This document shows positions 59,837 to 64,000 of a stretch of DNA of 64,000 nucleotides, one piece after another (position 1 is the stretch's first letter; the number at the start of each line of letters is the position of its first letter). A model generated the notes under the pieces. It had not been told where the DNA came from, searched no databases, and saw nothing but the letters and a program-made list of their open reading frames with translations. The translations under genes were made by a program, and so were the position numbers. This stretch comes from Symbiodinium natans. Its lineage: Eukaryota; Sar; Dinophyceae; Suessiales; Symbiodiniaceae. The stretch lies in assembly GCA_905221605.1 (NCBI GenBank), contig CAJNDS010002570.1:236969-300968 (forward strand), read 5' to 3'.

Positions 59837-62700
59837 GTGCCTCTGTCTCTCTCGATACACATGATCGCAATCAGCGAGTAGACATACATTTCATCCACGC
59901 CCTTGTGCCCTAAACCCTAAGCCCTATATAAACCCAAAACCCTATATAACCCTACACCCTAAACCCTATATAAACCCTATATAAACCCTAAGCCCTATAT
60001 AAACCCTAAACCCTAAACCCTATATAAACCCTAGACCCTATATAAACCCTAAACCCTAAGCCCTAAACCCTGACCCTGACAAGGATTCAGTTGAATTGGA
60101 CGCGCCTCTCATGGACCTCGGCATGGCGACCTGGCGCATTCAGGGCGCTGGGCTTTAGGGCTCAGCTTGGGGAGTGGGGTTTAGGGTTTAGGGTTTAGGG
60201 TTTAGGGATTAGGGATTAGGGTTTAGGGCTTAGAGTTTGGAGTTTAGGGCTTCTACGTTTCGGCAATAAGTGGGAATGTACAATGCATTTTTGAATCAGA
60301 AGAATAGGACAACATGTCAAACAACCGTCTATCTATCGATCTGTCTATCTATCGATCTGTCTATCTATCGGTCTGTCTATCAATCTGTCTATCTATCTAT
60401 CTACTGTACCTGATTTTTGTGTTTTATTAATATTTTACACATAGTAAACATCTATATTTGTATATATATATATATATATATAGTATACGCATGTATATAT
60501 TCTACATACGCACATCCTTACATCCAATGGTATACCTGCTTGTATCGGCGGGCTTTTCAGCAGCTGGCAAGAATCACGTTTTGTGTCTCCAGGATGCCCA
60601 GTAGTACCCTTATTCCCTTTTTTTTGGGGGGTTTAGGGGTTCCCTTACAAAACACCTTTAAGCAAACAAAAAGGGCACCCTTTTTTAAGCCTAGGTTACT
60701 GGGCAGCCTGGGTGTAGACAGAACTAGCTCAGTGACGAGCATGCGCTCTCTGTGATGCGAATGGAGCGAGAATGCCTGGTAGATGTTTAGGGTTTAGGGT
60801 AGGTTATCAGCCCCTGAACTACACTTCGTTCATACGAGAAATCCGGCCCATCCGAACAAAAGACAGGAGCCTGCATTTTCCGGTCCTAGCCCTTTTTGAA
60901 TCCGTACGGAATTCTCATAGCCACCCTAAACCCTAAATCCAAAACCCCATTCTACTTCAATAGGCCTTATCTTCAACCATAGCAACCCACAACCTTGTGC
61001 ATTGTCGCTTTACATGGTGAGTTCTCCAAATTTTGTACCCTAAATATTAGGGGCCGCCTGACAAAGGTAACCACCAAAGGGGGCCATATTATAGAGCTAG
61101 GACCCACAGTAGGCCCTCATTTTCTTTTTTTAAGGCTGGGGTTCCCTTATAATCCCCTTAAAGCAAAAAGGGCACCCTTCTTATTCCTAGCTTACTCCTG
61201 GGGCACCCTAAACCCTAAACCCTGAACCCTAAACCCTAAACCCTAAACCCTAAACCCTAAACCCTAAACCCAGAAAGGTGACCATCTGAGCCAAGGACAG
61301 TCTCAACAGCGTCTCCTTCCGGAACGAGCTGACCAACAAGTTCAAAGTCGACCTTCCAGCGGCCCTGCCTTAAATTCATGGCAGGGGTTTTTCTGGGGTT
61401 TAGGGGTTTAGGGTTTAGGGTTTAGGGTTTAGGGTTTAGGGTTTAGGGTTTAGGGTTTAGGGTTTAGGGTTTAGGGTTTAGGGCGGGTTTAGGGTTTAGG
61501 TGCGCTTGTGCAGGACACCTGCCGAAATCACGACCCGGGATCCTAAACCCCAAGCCCTAAACCCTAAACCCGAAACCTAAGACACCACAAGCCCGAAACC
61601 TGAGGCGCGAATTCCGCGAAACCCCAAACAGGGAGTTTGCATTTGAAAGAAGCTGCAAATTGGGGGCGGGGATTGTTCTAAATTGGCCCTAAACCCCATA
61701 ATCCAAGAAAGGCAGGCCCTAACCCAAAACCCCGAAGCCCGAAACCCTAAGCCAACAAAGCCGAGCCCTAACCACCCAAGCCCCAAACCCTAAAACAAAA
61801 AAAGCCCAAAGCCCTAGCAAGTATAACCTGGGCCCCTAAGGAAGCCTGGGCAGCCCAGTGGTACGCTTTTGCCCCTTTGTTGGTTCTAGGTCCCCCTTGT
61901 AAAGGAACCGATCCCAAAATGGGTTCCCTGGGCTACCCTAACCTCTAGACCCTACACCCTAGACCCTAACCCTAAACCCTAAACCCCAAACCGAAGCGTT
62001 GTGTCAGGCGTCTTTGCTCTTTGAAGCCCCCACGGTGAATGAGCTCACGTCGCCACTGGGATCATCCATTTGGCTCCCAGCTGTTTCAACTTACCGGCGT
62101 AGGACCTTTGGGTCCAGGGTTTGGGGTTTAGGGTTTGGAGTTTAGGATTTGGGGTTTAGGGTTTGGGGTTTAGGGTTTGGAGTTCAGGATTTGGGGTTTG
62201 GTGTTTGGGGTTTGGGGTTTAGGGTTTATGGTTTGGTGTTTAGGGTTTAGGGTTTAGGGCTTGGTGTTTAGTTTCCAGGTTTTAGGGCATAGGGCTTAGG
62301 GTTTATGGTTTAGGGTTTAGGGTTTAGGGGCTTCGGGAAGTCATGATGGCGATCTTTGCGGTTGGGGTCTTGGCTAGCGGAAGCTGGTAGCCGCAGACAT
62401 TGTCTTTGACAGACTGGGGTTTAGGGTTTAGGGTTTCGGGTTTTGGGGTTTAGGGTGAAGATCGCTAAACCCTAAGCTTTCAACCCTCAACCCTTATACT
62501 CTGGAGGGGCGCTCTTTAGAAGTTACCTATAAGGAGTCCCGCTTCATGTGCCAAATGCCCACACCTTGTGGGGAATCTGCTGCTCCTCTGTTCAGGGTTT
62601 GGGGTTTAGGTTTGGGTTCAATTCGGATTCGAGGTTTGGGGATTAAGGTTTGTTTGGGTCCGCCCCGCCAAGGACGATTGTGGGCGTGATTACCTCGTGA
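30227..62700 (+). CDS. TPR-repeat protein with C-terminal carrier-protein domain, about 29 exons
   Basis: A single large gene reconstructed from short + strand segments that keep frame across splice sites. The order is: TPR-like helical hairpins (exons from 30658 to 56610), a short linker (58177-58885), then one acyl/peptidyl carrier domain (59433-62051) with the motif DAPLMDLGM joined to DSLNSVSF, whose Ser (61299-61301) is the expected 4'-phosphopantetheine site. Carrier domains hold acyl or aminoacyl chains for polyketide, fatty acid or peptide synthases; TPR arrays bind partner proteins. The likely role, inferred only, is a carrier docked through its TPR scaffold to a synthase supplied in trans. 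No ketosynthase, acyltransferase or condensation domain is visible. Introns are 0.1-5 kb and filled with telomere-like units. Donors are roughly ten GT, fifteen GC and one GA; acceptors are nearly all AG followed by G. The start and N-terminus were not found, and three joins (32737 to 37676, and on both sides of 44285) are not in phase. Confidence 0.75.
30658..30712 (+). CDS. Exon: TPR-like helix A
   Basis: Acceptor ATAAG, then G. Reads [18 protein letters not shown], a helix of TPR A type, and ends at a GC donor (GCGCAT) in phase 0. Joined to the next exon it makes a complete helical hairpin. Confidence 0.65.
31263..31375. mobile_element. Palindromic dispersed element (family B), 113 bp
   Basis: Left end CTAGGATGCCCTGTGGTGCC; right end ACTGGGCAACCTAG, reverse complement CTAGGTTGCCCAGT: inverted ends with two mismatches in 14. 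The interior reads CCCTTATTCCCT...AGCAAAAAGGACACCC. It lies in an intron. Confidence 0.7.
32684..32737 (+). CDS. Exon: TPR-like helix B
   Basis: Acceptor CCAG, then G. Reads [18 protein letters not shown], a textbook TPR B helix with the small residues at the expected spacing. The next codons (GTC TAG) would stop, so a GT donor at 32738 is likely. Phase to the exon at 37676 does not fit this donor, so one exon or another donor is missing. Confidence 0.75.
33862..34175 (-). repeat. Telomere-derived 9-base variant array (TACCCTAAA)n
   Basis: About thirty units of CCCTAAATA with CCCAAAGTA and GCGCTAAATA variants. The block is distinct from the 7-base arrays around it and shows a higher-order pattern of several units ending in a GCGCTAAA unit. 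Confidence 0.8.
34672..34785 (+). repeat. Dispersed repeat family A, longest copy
   Basis: ATATGCGGATTTACGAACAT, then AAGGGGACCCCTTATATAAG, AGTAGGAGACCCTTATAATA, AGGACCCCAATAAGGTGCCC and CTAATCCGGAAACCC. Shorter copies at 11250, 24056, 49213 and 50815 cover parts of it. Confidence 0.7.
37676..37758 (+). CDS. Exon: TPR-like helix A
   Basis: Acceptor CCCAAG, then G. Reads [20 protein letters not shown] and LGSEKPE and ends at a good GT donor (GTAGGA). Preceded by CCCTAAA units and followed within 5 bases by TTTAGGG units. The joined downstream exon supplies helix B. Confidence 0.75.
38272..38317. repeat. Microsatellite CT/CCCT
   Basis: (CT)n grading into (CCCT)n and back, followed by a (TA)n run at about 38357-38373. 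Confidence 0.85.
40193..40276 (+). CDS. Exon: TPR-like helix B and next helix A
   Basis: Acceptor AAAAAG, then G. Reads [20 protein letters not shown], then RLRLSTVE, ending at a GC donor (GCGCGC) in phase 0. Continues the previous exon in frame. Introns on both sides consist largely of TTTAGGG units. An upstream acceptor at 40178 would add a few codons but breaks phase. Confidence 0.8.
40683..40738 (+). CDS. Exon: TPR-like hairpin
   Basis: Acceptor TTTGCAG, then G. Reads [18 protein letters not shown], with the G..DEAL....AL signature of TPR helices A-B. In-frame TGA follows at 40740, so the exon must end before it; a GT donor at 40739 in phase 2 fits the next exon. Confidence 0.85.
41438..41475. 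repeat. Family B fragment
   Basis: AAGGGTGCCCTTATTTTGATA, then GGTTACTGGGCTACCCC: the two ends of the palindromic element with most of the interior missing. Confidence 0.5.
41507..41594 (+). CDS. Exon: TPR-like helix A
   Basis: Acceptor AACCCAG, then G. Reads [20 protein letters not shown] and ILLRMFDPK, ending at a GC donor (GCTCCT) in phase 0. Completes the hairpin begun in the previous exon. Confidence 0.85.
42072..42245 (+). repeat. Telomere-like array (TTTAGGG)n in an intron
   Basis: More than twenty nearly perfect TTTAGGG units ending 18 bases before the next exon's acceptor. It is one of the purest tracts in the window. Confidence 0.9.
42264..42319 (+). CDS. Exon: TPR-like helix B
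   Basis: Acceptor GGAGAG, then G. Reads [18 protein letters not shown] and ends at a GC donor (GCACCT) in phase 2, splitting a Lys codon completed by the next exon. Confidence 0.85.
43393..43448 (+). CDS. Exon: TPR-like helix A
   Basis: Acceptor GGCTAAG, then G. Reads [18 protein letters not shown]. The phase that continues the repeat requires the donor GATCGG, a GA dinucleotide; dinoflagellates are reported to use GA rarely. The next exon completes GGFDEA. Confidence 0.75.
44117..44166 (+). CDS. Exon: TPR-like helix B
   Basis: Acceptor CTGCGAG, then G. Reads [16 protein letters not shown], a near-consensus TPR B helix. The donor is GTTTAG, so the splice site is part of the first telomeric unit of the intron. 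Confidence 0.8.
44285..44366 (+). CDS. Probable exon: TPR-like helix A, boundaries uncertain
   Basis: Open segment reading [20 protein letters not shown] and MAWSGH. The part from DDSACEW fits the missing helix between the exons at 44117 and 45135, but no choice of acceptor and donor joins in phase with both. The flanks are unique DNA before and TTTAGGG after. Confidence 0.5.
45135..45173 (+). CDS. Exon: TPR-like helix B
   Basis: Acceptor TGGCAAG, then G. Reads [13 protein letters not shown] and ends at a GC donor (GCGGGC) in phase 0. An alternative acceptor CTACAG at 45113 gives a longer exon in the same frame. Confidence 0.75.
45703..45780 (+). CDS. Exon: TPR-like helix A
   Basis: Acceptor TGAACAG, then G. 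Reads [18 protein letters not shown] followed by TQRHQEQR; the donor is GTTTAG, again formed by a telomeric unit. An earlier donor inside GGGGTACG is possible. Joins its neighbours in phase 0. Confidence 0.75.
45915..45956 (+). CDS. Exon: TPR-like helix B
   Basis: Acceptor GGGAAG, then G. Reads [14 protein letters not shown] and ends at a GC donor (GCGCGT), phase 0 at both ends. CCCTAAA units precede and TTTAGGG-like units follow. Confidence 0.75.
46652..46738 (+). CDS. Exon: TPR-like helix A
   Basis: Acceptor CCCCCCAG. Reads [20 protein letters not shown], then LHRQLEDFK, ending at a GC donor (GCGCCA). An acceptor AAG at 46660 would remove three codons and keep frame. Strong coding character and phase 0 at both ends. 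Confidence 0.85.
47150..47215 (+). CDS. Exon: TPR-like helix B
   Basis: Acceptor AGCAG, then G. Reads [20 protein letters not shown] and QQ, with a GC donor (GCAGGG). Completes the hairpin begun in the preceding exon. Confidence 0.85.
48099..48161 (+). CDS. Exon: TPR-like helix A
   Basis: Acceptor TCTTGAG, then G. Reads [20 protein letters not shown] and R, then a GT donor (GTGTCC). The upstream intron ends in degenerate CCCTAAA units (TTCCCTAAACT type). Confidence 0.7.
48285..48350 (+). repeat. Telomere-derived 9-base variant array (TTTAGTAGG)n
   Basis: Seven copies of GGTTTAGTA with single-base variants, a local variant not seen elsewhere in the window. Confidence 0.85.
48397..48470 (+). 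CDS. Exon: TPR-like helix B
   Basis: Acceptor TTCGAG, then G. Reads [20 protein letters not shown] and GRTR, with a GT donor (GTGAAA) in phase 2 that fits the next exon. Confidence 0.8.
48471..50365 (+). other. Intron, 1.9 kb, telomere-like ends
   Basis: Starts with TTTAGGG units within 10 bases of the donor and ends with CCCTAAA units. The interior has (CA)n near 48800, duplicated AGGACTGTTCCCCCTGAAAC-type segments (48940-49020), a family A piece (49205-49262) and a 17-base C run (50209-50225). Confidence 0.6.
50366..50454 (+). CDS. Exon: TPR-like hairpin
   Basis: Acceptor CTCCTGAG, then G. Reads [20 protein letters not shown] and KIDAVCEAT, ending at a GC donor (GCCACC) in phase 1. It is one of the clearest repeats: [10 protein letters not shown] is a standard B helix. 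Confidence 0.9.
51539..51591 (+). CDS. Exon: TPR-like helix A
   Basis: Acceptor GTGACAG, then G. The first two bases complete a Gly codon, then [17 protein letters not shown], ending at a GC donor (GCCACT). Later GT donors would lengthen it but break phase. Confidence 0.85.
52511..52563 (+). CDS. Exon: TPR-like helix B
   Basis: Acceptor CACTCAG, then G. Reads [17 protein letters not shown] plus two bases of a Glu codon, with a GT donor (GTGGGG) in phase 2. It is followed by a 4-kb intron. Confidence 0.8.
52845..53178 (+). repeat. 10-bp minisatellite (CGCMCGAGTA)n
   Basis: About 33 units alternating CGCACGAGTA and CGCCCGAGTA, with a few substitutions near the 3' end. One unit at about 53071 is 9 bases, shifting phase. 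With no stop word in any frame, several + and - frames are open for over 100 codons, reading [10 protein letters not shown]-type or [10 protein letters not shown]-type repeats. Confidence 0.9.
53179..53700 (+). repeat. About 125-bp tandem repeat with G and C runs
   Basis: Four copies and a fragment. Each has GCTTCAAAGCATATGCATAC, then CCATCATGCGAGAATCGTGT, TTGCAAATGGGGG, a long run of G or C, and CTTTATT...GCCGCGCAAGCTT. The homopolymer runs differ most between copies. Confidence 0.85.
53745..54235 (+). repeat. About 34-bp tandem repeat (GGAAAACCTCTATTTTCTTT)
   Basis: Copies become more alike toward the 3' end (54050-54235): GGAAAACCTCTATTTTCTTT followed by GGATTTTAATA. The 5' half (from about 53745) is highly diverged, as in an array that grows at one end. 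Confidence 0.8.
54424..54521 (+). repeat. 61-bp direct repeat, two copies
   Basis: GAACCCAAGTTTGAAGCACA then CAGGTTTTTCC at 54425, repeated with two substitutions at 54486. Confidence 0.85.
54599..54770 (+). repeat. GCATACCCGG(GCACCC) minisatellite
   Basis: Units of 11 bases (GCATACCCGGC) and 19 bases (adding GGCACCCG) arranged irregularly, about a dozen copies. It is open in several frames on both strands, giving Ala/Tyr/Pro/Gly- and Arg-rich translations that are not taken as proteins. Confidence 0.9.
55590..55694 (-). repeat. Telomere-like array (CCCTAAA)n in an intron
   Basis: About fourteen near-perfect CCCTAAA units, one interrupted by TAATTCC. Confidence 0.9.
56547..56610 (+). CDS. 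Exon: TPR-like segment
   Basis: Acceptor CTCTTCAG, then G. Reads [20 protein letters not shown] and A. The donor is GTTTAG, part of a telomeric unit, and the in-frame TAG lies just past it. Phase 2 entry matches the exon ending at 52563. The [10 protein letters not shown] spacing fits a TPR linker followed by the next A helix. Confidence 0.8.
56611..58176 (+). other. Intron, 1.6 kb, telomere-like units at both ends
   Basis: TTTAGGG-type units at the start and at 57340-57605 and 57900-57970; CCCTAAA at 57725-57795 and 58100-58168. An open segment at 57204-57330 (reads [16 protein letters not shown]) could hide an exon but has no clear acceptor and is not called. Confidence 0.5.
58177..58221 (+). 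CDS. Probable exon: linker between TPR array and carrier domain
   Basis: Acceptor ACGCAG. Reads [15 protein letters not shown], with a GT donor (GTCCCG), phase 0 at both ends. The acceptor is followed by C, unlike nearly all others, so confidence is lower. Confidence 0.5.
58854..58885 (+). CDS. Probable exon: linker
   Basis: Acceptor AGCTCAG, then G. Reads [10 protein letters not shown] plus two bases, with a GC donor (GCTGCC) in phase 2 that matches the next exon. An Ala/Pro-rich linker before a carrier domain is usual. Confidence 0.6.
59280..59385 (-). repeat. 8-base variant array (CCCCTAAA)n
   Basis: Nine or more CCCCTAAA units in a row, grading into CCCTAAA on both sides. It is the complement of the TTTAGGGG variant at 24421. 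Confidence 0.85.
59433..59490 (+). CDS. Exon: carrier-protein domain, helix 1
   Basis: Acceptor CTAAAAG, then G. Reads [19 protein letters not shown], with a GT donor (GTGGGC) in phase 0. This is the amphipathic first helix of a carrier domain, normally about 20 residues before the DSL motif region, as found here. Confidence 0.85.
59774..59831. repeat. (CT)n microsatellite in an intron
   Basis: CTCTCGCTCGCTCTCTCT and a longer run of CT dinucleotides. Confidence 0.9.
59926..60058 (-). repeat. Telomere-derived variant array (CCCTATATAAA)
   Basis: About eight CCCTATATAAA units mixed with CCCTAAA and CCCTAAG units, a local variant found only here. Confidence 0.85.
60084..60125 (+). CDS. Exon: carrier-protein domain, loop before the active serine
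   Basis: Acceptor CTGACAAG, then G. Reads [14 protein letters not shown] and ends at a GC donor (GCGACC), phase 0 on both sides. DAPLMDLGM is the conserved sequence just before the DSL active site of polyketide-type carrier domains. Confidence 0.92.
60330..60402. repeat. (TCTA/TCTG) tetranucleotide microsatellite
   Basis: TCTATCTATCGATCTGTC repeated, followed by a (TA)n tract at 60461-60481. Confidence 0.9.
60589..60711. mobile_element. Palindromic dispersed element (family B), 123 bp, intact ends
   Basis: Left end CCAGGATGCCCAGTAG; the right end reverse complement is CCAGGCTGCCCAGTAA, 14 of the first 15 bases matching. The interior CCCTTATTCCC...AGCAAACAAAAAGGGCACCC matches the 31263 copy. 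It lies within the intron between two carrier-domain exons. Confidence 0.8.
61101..61208. mobile_element. Family B copy, diverged
   Basis: GTAGGCCCTCATTTTC, then GGTTCCCTTATAATCCCCTT, AAAGCAAAAAGGGCACCC and CCTAGCTTACTCCTGGGGCA. It shares the interior with the 60589 copy, but the left inverted end is eroded. The CCCTAAA array (61203-61272) begins directly at its right end. Confidence 0.65.
61296..61358 (+). CDS. Exon: carrier-protein domain, phosphopantetheine site
   Basis: Acceptor GAGCCAAG, then G. Reads [20 protein letters not shown] and P, ending at a GC donor (GCGGCC). DSL carries the Ser (61299-61301) expected to bear 4'-phosphopantetheine; S.SFRNEL..KF...LP is the conserved second helix and loop of carrier domains. 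Joined to the exon at 60084, the motif LGM-DSL is exact, which is the strongest evidence that the splice sites are right. Confidence 0.93.
61397..61488 (+). repeat. Telomere-like array (TTTAGGG)n at an intron 5' end
   Basis: About thirteen near-perfect units starting some 40 bases after the GC donor at 61359. Confidence 0.9.
61846..61938. mobile_element. Family B copy
   Basis: CTGGGCAGCCCAGTGGTAC at the left and GGTTCCCTGGGCTACCC at the right, forming inverted ends. The interior GCTTTTGCCCCTTTGTTGGT, then TCCCCCTTGTAAAGG resembles the 26946 copy. Confidence 0.65.
62008..62051 (+). CDS. Exon: carrier-protein domain, last helices
   Basis: Acceptor GTGTCAG, then G. Reads [14 protein letters not shown] plus two bases and ends at a GC donor (GCCACT), phase 2. 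It follows VDLP of the previous exon exactly as in known carrier domains, where LP(A/S)(S/T)L(L/I)FE.PTV is standard. Confidence 0.9.
62673..62700 (+). CDS. Possible terminal exon with stop
   Basis: Acceptor CGCCAAG, then G. In the phase required by the previous exon it reads TIVGVITS followed by TGA (62698-62700), a plausible final carrier-domain helix. The segment is short and another reading (DDCGRDYLV with a GTGAGT donor) is open, so it could be an internal exon. Confidence 0.35.
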
Positions 62701-63302
62701 AGTGAGTGGCCGCCATCTTTTGCTTAGCCCTCAGCTACTCAGCCCAATACCCTCAAACCCTCAACCAAAAATCCTTAAGCCCTTAAACCCCAACATTCTT
62801 ACCCCGCCAGTCTTCAGTTCCTTAAACCCTAAACCCCTAAAACCCTAAGCCCTAAACCCCAAACCCTAAACCTTGTCTTCGCCCCTAAAGCCTGAACCCA
62901 TCTTTCAGCCCCTAAGCACCTCGTAGAAGTGTATAGCGCCTCACGACTCACGCAGAGGGGATCGCTTTGGCATCTTCCACTCGCGTTGGCATCTTGGAAG
63001 ACAGAAACTGCACCGAGCTGACTGCAAACCCCAAACCTGAACCCTCCAAGCAAGCCTAGAATTTGAAGAACCCACCCTAACCCCTAAACCCTAGACCCTA
63101 AACCCTCAACCCTCAACCCTAAACTTGGCCCTAAACCCTAAGCCCTACCCCCTAAACCCTAAACCCTAAACCCTAAACAAGCAAGCCTACACTTTCGTCG
63201 AGGGATGTATGTAGAGTTAGCAGGATCTCCTGACGTCATGACAGCCCTGCCAGCATCGCGGTGCAAGCCTGAGACATAGGGTTTCGGGTAGAGGGCCCAG
63301 GC

Positions 63303-63412
63303 AGGGTTTAGGGTTTAGGGTTTAGGGTTTAGGGTTTAGGGTTTAGGGTTTAGGGTTTAGGGTTTAGGGTTTAGGGTTTAGGGTTTAGGGTTTAGGGTTT
63401 AGGGTTTAGGGT
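63303..63412 (+). repeat. Telomere-like array (TTTAGGG)n
   Basis: About sixteen perfect TTTAGGG units. Confidence 0.92.
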
Positions 63413-63634
63413 TGAAGGTGTGGGACAACTCGGTCGGGAAGGAGGCTGGATCGTGTGACGTTTGTCGGCTTCGTGCTGGGTACCTATCGTATTCTAGCCC
63501 TGGAAAAGGGGCAGCCTTAGAAAGGGTGTTACCCTAATCCCTAAACCTGAAACCCTTAGATTTTTTACAGGTTGAGGTAGAAGCCTCCAGGCAAACCGCT
63601 GGACCAACCCTAAACCCTAAACACTAACCACAAG

Positions 63635-63682
63635 CGAATCCACGATCTGAGTTTCAAGCCCTATGTGGTGCCTACATGGGAG
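63635..63682 (+). CDS. Candidate exon, unknown protein
   Basis: After a possible acceptor (CACAAG) reads RIHDLSFKPYVVPTWE up to a GT donor (GTGTTC). CCCTAAA units precede and TTTAGGG units follow, the order typical of exons in this window. Parent gene unknown. Confidence 0.4.
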
Positions 63683-64000
63683 GTGTTCTTCCAAATTAGG
63701 GTTTAGGGTTTAGGGTTAAAGGGTACCCTGTTGGCTGTTTAGAGTTTGGGCTTCATGGCTAAGGTTCCGGTGTTAGAGTTTAGGATTTCGGGTTTAGGCT
63801 TCAGGGAGTGAGAGTCTAGAAAGTTTAGGGGGTCGGGGCGTAGTGTTTAGGGGTTAGGGGGCTTCTGTGAAGCAATTCGGCATGGAAGGTGGCTCTCAGG
63901 CTGATTTAGGGTTCAAAGTTTCTGGACAACCTATGCCCTCAACCTCTTAACCCTACACCCTCAAGCCCTCACACCCTAAACCCTAAACCCTACACCCTCA

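Larger units (their letters stand above)
62701..64000. other. Downstream telomere-rich region, possible next gene
   Basis: TTTAGGG and CCCTAAA tracts continue with unique pieces between them. No polyadenylation signal was recognised. Candidate coding pieces are at 62958-63020 (reads DRFGIFHSRWHL) and 63635-63682. Confidence 0.4.

Noticed and set aside
60417-60755. 112-codon + strand frame between carrier-domain exons
   Set aside because: It runs through TA repeats and a family B element inside an intron required by the carrier motif.
11630-64000. Reading the TTTAGGG tracts as a chromosome end (true telomere)
   Set aside because: The tracts are short, point in both orientations, alternate with unique and coding-like sequence and continue across more than 50 kb, so they are interstitial.
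1-64000. tRNA, rRNA or spliced-leader RNA genes
   Set aside because: I looked for conserved tRNA box-like words, rRNA cores and the dinoflagellate spliced-leader sequence by eye and recognised none; a covariance-model search would be needed to exclude them.

Overview
The window looks like nuclear DNA of a dinoflagellate, most likely a Symbiodiniaceae-type alga. Three independent signs support this: plant-type telomeric repeat units (TTTAGGG) scattered by the hundred; an intronless ubiquitin-like plus ankyrin-repeat protein of the style common in those genomes (25.6-27.0 kb); and a gene whose introns use many GC donors, one apparent GA donor, and acceptors nearly always read AG followed by G, as described for dinoflagellates. 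The assignment is made by eye and was not checked against any database.

Layout. 1-5.1 kb has no gene I can support. 5.1-6.6 kb holds a cluster of short tandem repeats, one of them (42 bp) readable as a 14-residue protein repeat. From about 7.8 kb onward, telomere-like tracts in both orientations are interspersed with short coding-looking segments on the + strand (7981, 11684, 13268, 17868). At 18.0-18.6 kb a 125-bp sequence occurs three times, and one copy has a telomeric array grown at an internal seed. A decayed Ty3/gypsy-like retroelement lies on the - strand (19.1-21.0 kb), followed by AT-rich DNA, a GGT-rich minisatellite, a 100-N assembly gap (23901-24000) and telomere-like arrays. The ankyrin gene follows; it carries a frameshift and its 3' end runs into a palindromic dispersed repeat.

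The main result is 30.2-62.7 kb. Joining short segments by reading frame gives one large + strand gene of about 29 small exons. Its product is a long array of tetratricopeptide-like (TPR) helical repeats followed by one acyl/peptidyl carrier protein domain with a readable phosphopantetheine serine (codon at 61299). Almost all of the other sequence in that span is intron, and the introns are packed with telomeric units. In most introns the 5' part carries TTTAGGG and the 3' part carries CCCTAAA on the coding strand, so the pre-mRNA could pair the two intron ends. I found no intron with the opposite arrangement. The telomere-like repeats therefore appear to be a structural component of introns and not a chromosome end.

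How the parts relate. Genes and candidate exons read on the + strand; the only minus-strand coding sequence is the retroelement. Small palindromic elements (113-123 bp) and two other dispersed families sit in introns and spacers. Exon joins rest on reading frame, splice dinucleotides and repeat periodicity, not on transcripts, so exact boundaries may shift by a few codons.
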